Shown: positions 6,031 through 8,492 of the stretch, piece by piece | How positions within the stretch are numbered: position 1 is the first letter of the stretch | Layout of the letters: every line of letters starts with the position of its first letter | Assembly (NCBI GenBank): GCA_905372445.1 | Contig: CAJPPF010000096.1 | Coordinates: forward strand, 1 to 8,492 | DNA from: an uncultured Prevotella sp. | GTDB taxonomy: Bacteria > Bacteroidota > Bacteroidia > Bacteroidales > Bacteroidaceae | DNA length: 8,492 bases | Direction: 5' to 3' | The notes under the pieces: generated by a model | Database searches by the model: none | Seen by the model: only the letters and a program-made list of their open reading frames with translations | What the model was told of the DNA's origin: nothing | Made by a program: the position numbers and the translations under genes

Positions 6031-6036
6031 GGCATT

Positions 6037-6798
6037 CTATTTTTCGATGATTCTTCCTTCCACTGTCGCCTCTACGGCCTTTCCCTGCGCAGCCTGCTCA
6101 CGGAAATAGTCCATGATGATATATCTGATGTTATTACTTTCTTCCGTTGGCGAGTTGACGTTAGTCTTTTCCTTCAGCGCCGTCATACCGTCGTTGCCCT
6201 GAGCGAGATAGTCGATCGATGCAATACGATATTCTTTCGCATCATCAACATCCTCACCATTAATCTTTGCAGATACAAGTTTGCCGTCTTTTGTGATTAC
6301 GAGATTGATGCCATGGCTCACTCCCTCACCGCGATTGAAAGCAATCTGCTCGAACAGACGTTTCACATCCTTGCCCTTCATGTCGAAGAAACATATCTTA
6401 TTCTCGAACGGTGCCACCTCAAGAACATTGCCATACGTCACCTCTCCTTCTGATATTCCTGCTCGCATGCCACCTATATTATATATGGCGAACTCAGGTT
6501 TCTCGCCGTACCTGCCACCTGCCCACACAAGGATGTCGCAGAGAAGATTTGAGAGATTGCTCTCCGGTCTGTCAGCAAAGAGATACTGTGCAGAGCGACC
6601 TACCACAGGACTCATTATACTGTCGACTGTAACCTTATACGGAGCAATGAACGCCTCTGCCTTAGCATCGGTAACATTATCGTAACGTTCGTCAATTAGG
6701 ATTCTGTTGTGAGTAATCTCACTCACCTGATAATGATGCGTTGCACATGATGTAAGCACCATTCCCGACATCAATAAATAAAATAATTGTTTCTTCAT
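6037..6798 (-). CDS. 5'-nucleotidase C-terminal domain lipoprotein (substrate-binding half of split UshA-like enzyme)
   Basis: Contains only the C-terminal domain of the 5'-nucleotidase family, which in UshA binds the nucleoside moiety. It starts MKKQLFYLLMSGMVLTSC with a lipobox (LTSC, C18), so it is predicted to be a lipoprotein. Family landmarks follow: ESNLSNLLCD (79-88), NIGGMRAGI (107-115), APFENK (129-134) and DYLAQGNDGM (196-205, with D203 in the loop that is GGDGY in UshA). Its 253 residues plus the 298 of the next gene equal a normal single-chain 5'-nucleotidase. It is the first gene of the operon, so the order is C-half then N-half, the reverse of the fused protein. It has no catalytic metal ligands and on its own should bind but not hydrolyse. 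Assignment is secure; physical association with the catalytic half is inferred. Confidence 0.9.
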   Translation of the reverse strand: MKKQLFYLLMSGMVLTSCATHHYQVSEITHNRILIDERYDNVTDAKAEAFIAPYKVTVDSIMSPVVGRSAQYLFADRPESNLSNLLCDILVWAGGRYGEKPEFAIYNIGGMRAGISEGEVTYGNVLEVAPFENKICFFDMKGKDVKRLFEQIAFNRGEGVSHGINLVITKDGKLVSAKINGEDVDDAKEYRIASIDYLAQGNDGMTALKEKTNVNSPTEESNNIRYIIMDYFREQAAQGKAVEATVEGRIIEK

Positions 6799-6906
6799 AA
6801 AAAATAAAGTTCAAATGCAGACTTGCCTCGTGATTTGAATTAAAGGATTATTTGTTTGATTACCATTATTAGAAATATTCTTCCCTTCGCTTAGGTAAAT
6901 TGATTA

Positions 6907-6937
6907 CAAAAGTACTAAAACGTTTTCATACTTCATA
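6907..6937 (-). promoter_or_regulatory. Putative promoter of the nucleotide-degradation operon
   Basis: On the minus strand TACTTTTG (6914-6907) fits the -7 consensus TAnnTTTG. TATG (6937-6934) lies 19 bp upstream as a 3-of-4 match to the -33 TTTG. Transcription would begin near 6900, about 100 nt before the lipoprotein start. Confidence 0.5.
6917..6926. promoter_or_regulatory. Candidate operator AAAACGTTTT inside the operon promoter
   Basis: A perfect 10-bp palindrome with a central CG, as in LacI-family operators, lying between the proposed -33 and -7 elements. Repressor binding there would block polymerase. The regulator is unknown. Confidence 0.35.
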
Positions 6938-7051
6938 ATTTCTCCCCGACATTAACATTTCGATTATTCGGCTTTTCGCTTATCCATATAACAAAGGGAT
7001 GTGTATTCAACATATTCGTTTTATTTTACATATTGCCAGAAGAGAGCATAG

Positions 7052-7083
7052 TGTAAAAACAAAGCAACGCGATGTAAAAACAA
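7052..7083. repeat. Direct repeat TGTAAAAACAA, two copies 21 bp apart
   Basis: TGTAAAAACAA occurs at 7052-7062 and 7073-7083, so the copies lie on the same face of the helix, two turns apart. They fall in the long spacer between divergent genes and could be regulator half-sites. In an A-rich region, chance is a real alternative. Apart from the sites listed separately, I see nothing in 6940-7235. Confidence 0.3.
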
Positions 7084-7235
7084 GGAAAAAGACACTTGTA
7101 ACCACCTGATTTGCAATACATTTATAAAACTACTGCTTCTTGAAACAACAATCAATGAAACTATCTTTTAAAGACTAAAAGCAACGGATAAAGATAGTAT
7201 ATTTTCTTTACAAAAAGACAAAGCGACAAGCATAT

Positions 7236-7265
7236 GTTTAACCCCAATGCGGTCATTAGGACGCA
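7236..7265 (+). repeat. Solitary end of repeat family 2
   Basis: GTTTAACCCCAATGCGGTCA, continuing TTAGGACGC, matches the ends at 1224 (+), 1428 (-), 3838 (+) and 3908 (-). I find no inverted partner nearby, so it is probably a decayed or single copy. Confidence 0.5.
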
Positions 7266-7373
7266 TTTGCTATGACAACAAAAGAAATCATCACAACACC
7301 AGAAAAGGCTACAGTTAATTCTTAAAATATGTAAAATCCCGACTATGAATGAAGAGTATTAATAGAAAATCCT

Positions 7374-7381
7374 TAACTTTG
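7374..7381 (+). promoter_or_regulatory. Possible -7 promoter element for the + strand unit
   Basis: TAACTTTG fits TAnnTTTG and is followed by a short hairpin (ACTCTT, ATT, AAGAGT at 7393-7407). No clear -33 TTTG lies 19-21 bp upstream. If used, the leader before the phosphatase would be almost 400 nt. Confidence 0.35.
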
Positions 7382-7451
7382 CATATGAATGCCACTCTTA
7401 TTAAGAGTAACAGAAAATTAAGAATAACGATAAGTACAAGGAATTTACACG

Positions 7452-7769
7452 TTGGACAAACATAACATATTTGAGCTATCTGCAGCGTCTGTCGCCAAGA
7501 CAGGCAATGCCGTTGGCGTATCAAAAAGTGAGGACACACATAGGTGCGTTGCCATAGCCGGCAACATGCCTGACGGGAAAAAGGATGTTATCGTATCGTT
7601 TGGTTTTTTGTCAAATCTCGTACTGTCGATGCCAACGTGCTGCTTACGAACGAAAAGAGCCGGGCAAGTACTGCAAGAACGAATGCGGGTAAAGACGCCA
7701 AGTATGTTTTACATACGAGAAAATCAAAGTTGTAATACACAACAATACAAAATTAAACAAAGATTTTAA
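7452..7769 (+). CDS. Doubtful small ORF, possibly frameshifted; function not recognised
   Basis: An open frame of 105 residues from a TTG at 7452, with no ATG near the beginning, ending 9 bp before the phosphatase start. I recognise no domain. The N-terminal two thirds (for example VAIAGNMPDGKKDVIVSFG) look like ordinary protein; the end (SMPTCCLRTKRAGQ, CNTQQYKIKQRF) does not. At the six-T run 7604-7609 a one-base slip would lead into another open frame reading FFVKSRTVDANVLLTNEK and ending TRKSKL at a stop about 7732. It could be a decayed or frameshifted gene, or chance. I give it low weight. Confidence 0.25.
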   Translation: MDKHNIFELSAASVAKTGNAVGVSKSEDTHRCVAIAGNMPDGKKDVIVSFGFLSNLVLSMPTCCLRTKRAGQVLQERMRVKTPSMFYIRENQSCNTQQYKIKQRF

Positions 7770-7778
7770 TACGTAGCA

Positions 7779-8489
7779 ATGTTTTTCTTTAATAAAAAGA
7801 CAATATCATCAAGCGGTCTTTTCAATGGTATGACCGACAACCACTCGCATATCCTGCCAAGTGTCGACGATGGCGTACAAAGCATGGAACAGTCGCTGAG
7901 AATACTTAGCGAATATGAGCGCCTTGGCGTTTCCAAAGTGTGGCTGACGCCACATATCATGGAGGACATACCTAACACCACAGAAGATTTGCGCAAGCGC
8001 TACGAAGAGTTGAAGGCTGCATACAACGGTCCGATAACACTAATGCTTGCAGCTGAATATATGCTTGACAACCATTTTGAGGAACGTCTTTCTGCCGGCG
8101 ACCTGCTTCTTCACAGTATGCCCAACGAACCAATGAAGAAAATACTCGTTGAGACATCATATTACAACCCACCAATAGGTTTATACGATATTTTTGAGCG
8201 CATTAAAAGCGCGGGATACTACCCTATCCTCGCTCATCCGGAGCGCTACAACTACATGACAGATAAAGATTACGAGAAGATACGGTCAATGAATATCATT
8301 TTCCAACTGAATATATTCTCACTGACATCGCAGTATGGACCTCACATTCAACAGAAAGCAGAGAAGCTGCTGAAAGGTGGATACTATAGCATGCTCGGTT
8401 CCGACATACACCGATACCAAGCACTTATGCGGCAAATAAATGTCAAACTGCCAAAGTCGGTAATCGCAGCACTTGAACAAATACGATAA
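7779..8489 (+). CDS. CpsB/YwqE-type PHP-family protein-tyrosine phosphatase (polysaccharide biosynthesis)
   Basis: A metal-dependent phosphatase of the PHP superfamily that in characterised homologues (CpsB, YwqE) dephosphorylates the C-terminal tyrosine cluster of a BY-kinase controlling capsule or exopolysaccharide polymerisation. It is cytoplasmic, with no signal peptide. The metal-binding positions are all present: H22 and H24 (DNHSHILPSVDDG), D31, H59 (LTPHIME), E93 (AAEYMLD), E125 (VETSYY), H153 (LAHPERY), and D209 and H211 (GSDIHRY). The length of 236 residues is typical. The ATG at 7779 gives the MFFFNKK start common in Bacteroidota homologues; a second ATG at 7830 would begin right before the first motif and is less likely. 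The gene is complete, with its stop at 8487-8489. No kinase or transferase lies in the window, so a polysaccharide locus is inferred to follow. Confidence 0.92.
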   Translation: MFFFNKKTISSSGLFNGMTDNHSHILPSVDDGVQSMEQSLRILSEYERLGVSKVWLTPHIMEDIPNTTEDLRKRYEELKAAYNGPITLMLAAEYMLDNHFEERLSAGDLLLHSMPNEPMKKILVETSYYNPPIGLYDIFERIKSAGYYPILAHPERYNYMTDKDYEKIRSMNIIFQLNIFSLTSQYGPHIQQKAEKLLKGGYYSMLGSDIHRYQALMRQINVKLPKSVIAALEQIR

Positions 8490-8492
8490 AAA

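Noticed and set aside
6281..6685. 134-residue + strand frame
   Set aside because: Antisense shadow of the 5'-nucleotidase C-terminal domain gene, which has clear family motifs and a lipobox.
7315..7539. 74-residue minus-strand frame with a hydrophobic stretch
   Set aside because: It is hydrophobic only because the DNA is AT-rich. It has no signal or family motif and overlaps promoter-like sites.
1..8492. tRNA or rRNA genes
   Set aside because: I saw no cloverleaf with a T-arm GTTCRA motif and no rRNA signature by eye. A tRNAscan run would settle it.

Overview
The window looks like a chromosomal segment of an AT-rich Bacteroidales genome, most likely Prevotella or a close relative. Supporting signs are a SusC/TonB-receptor-type outer-membrane barrel, a PorT protein (type IX secretion is confined to Bacteroidota), and Bacteroidota-type promoters with a TAnnTTTG -7 box. 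The genus is an inference; the phylum is well supported.

Layout. (1) 1-887, + strand: C-terminal barrel of a large outer-membrane receptor, cut by the window edge. (2) 888-2441, mostly intergenic and rich in repeats: a 256-bp MITE-like element with clean 9-bp target duplications (911-1166), a second element of inverted-repeat ends (1224-1428), a 55-residue 2[4Fe-4S] ferredoxin on the minus strand (1545-1712) with its own promoter and terminator, and a larger degenerate relative of the first element (1870-2199). (3) 2442-3648, minus strand: rplS (ribosomal protein L19) followed by porT, separated by a terminator that can refold into a competing hairpin. (4) 3905-6798, minus strand: a compact three-gene nucleotide-degradation operon. 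It encodes a lipoprotein carrying the C-terminal 5'-nucleotidase domain, a separate secreted metallophosphoesterase carrying the N-terminal catalytic domain, and an ectonucleotide pyrophosphatase/phosphodiesterase. (5) 6799-7778: a long spacer between divergent units, with the operon promoter and possible operators, a solitary repeat end, and a doubtful, possibly frameshifted small ORF. (6) 7779-8489, + strand: a complete PHP-family tyrosine phosphatase of the CpsB/YwqE type, which points to a polysaccharide locus just beyond the window.

Working together. The three-gene operon would let the cell cleave nucleotide phosphodiesters or pyrophosphates to nucleoside monophosphates and then strip the phosphate outside the inner membrane, yielding nucleosides and phosphate. 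The 5'-nucleotidase, a single protein in UshA, is divided here between two genes in reversed order. The most distinctive part of the window is the repeat content. Two TIR-bounded elements each carry a core of paired GTAG-headed palindromes resembling REP doublets (REPINs), and the core lies in opposite orientation relative to the arms in the two copies. A second, unrelated family of repeat ends (consensus about TTAACCCCAAAACGGTYAATAGA) occurs five times, and one of its ends supplies the stop codon of the phosphodiesterase gene.
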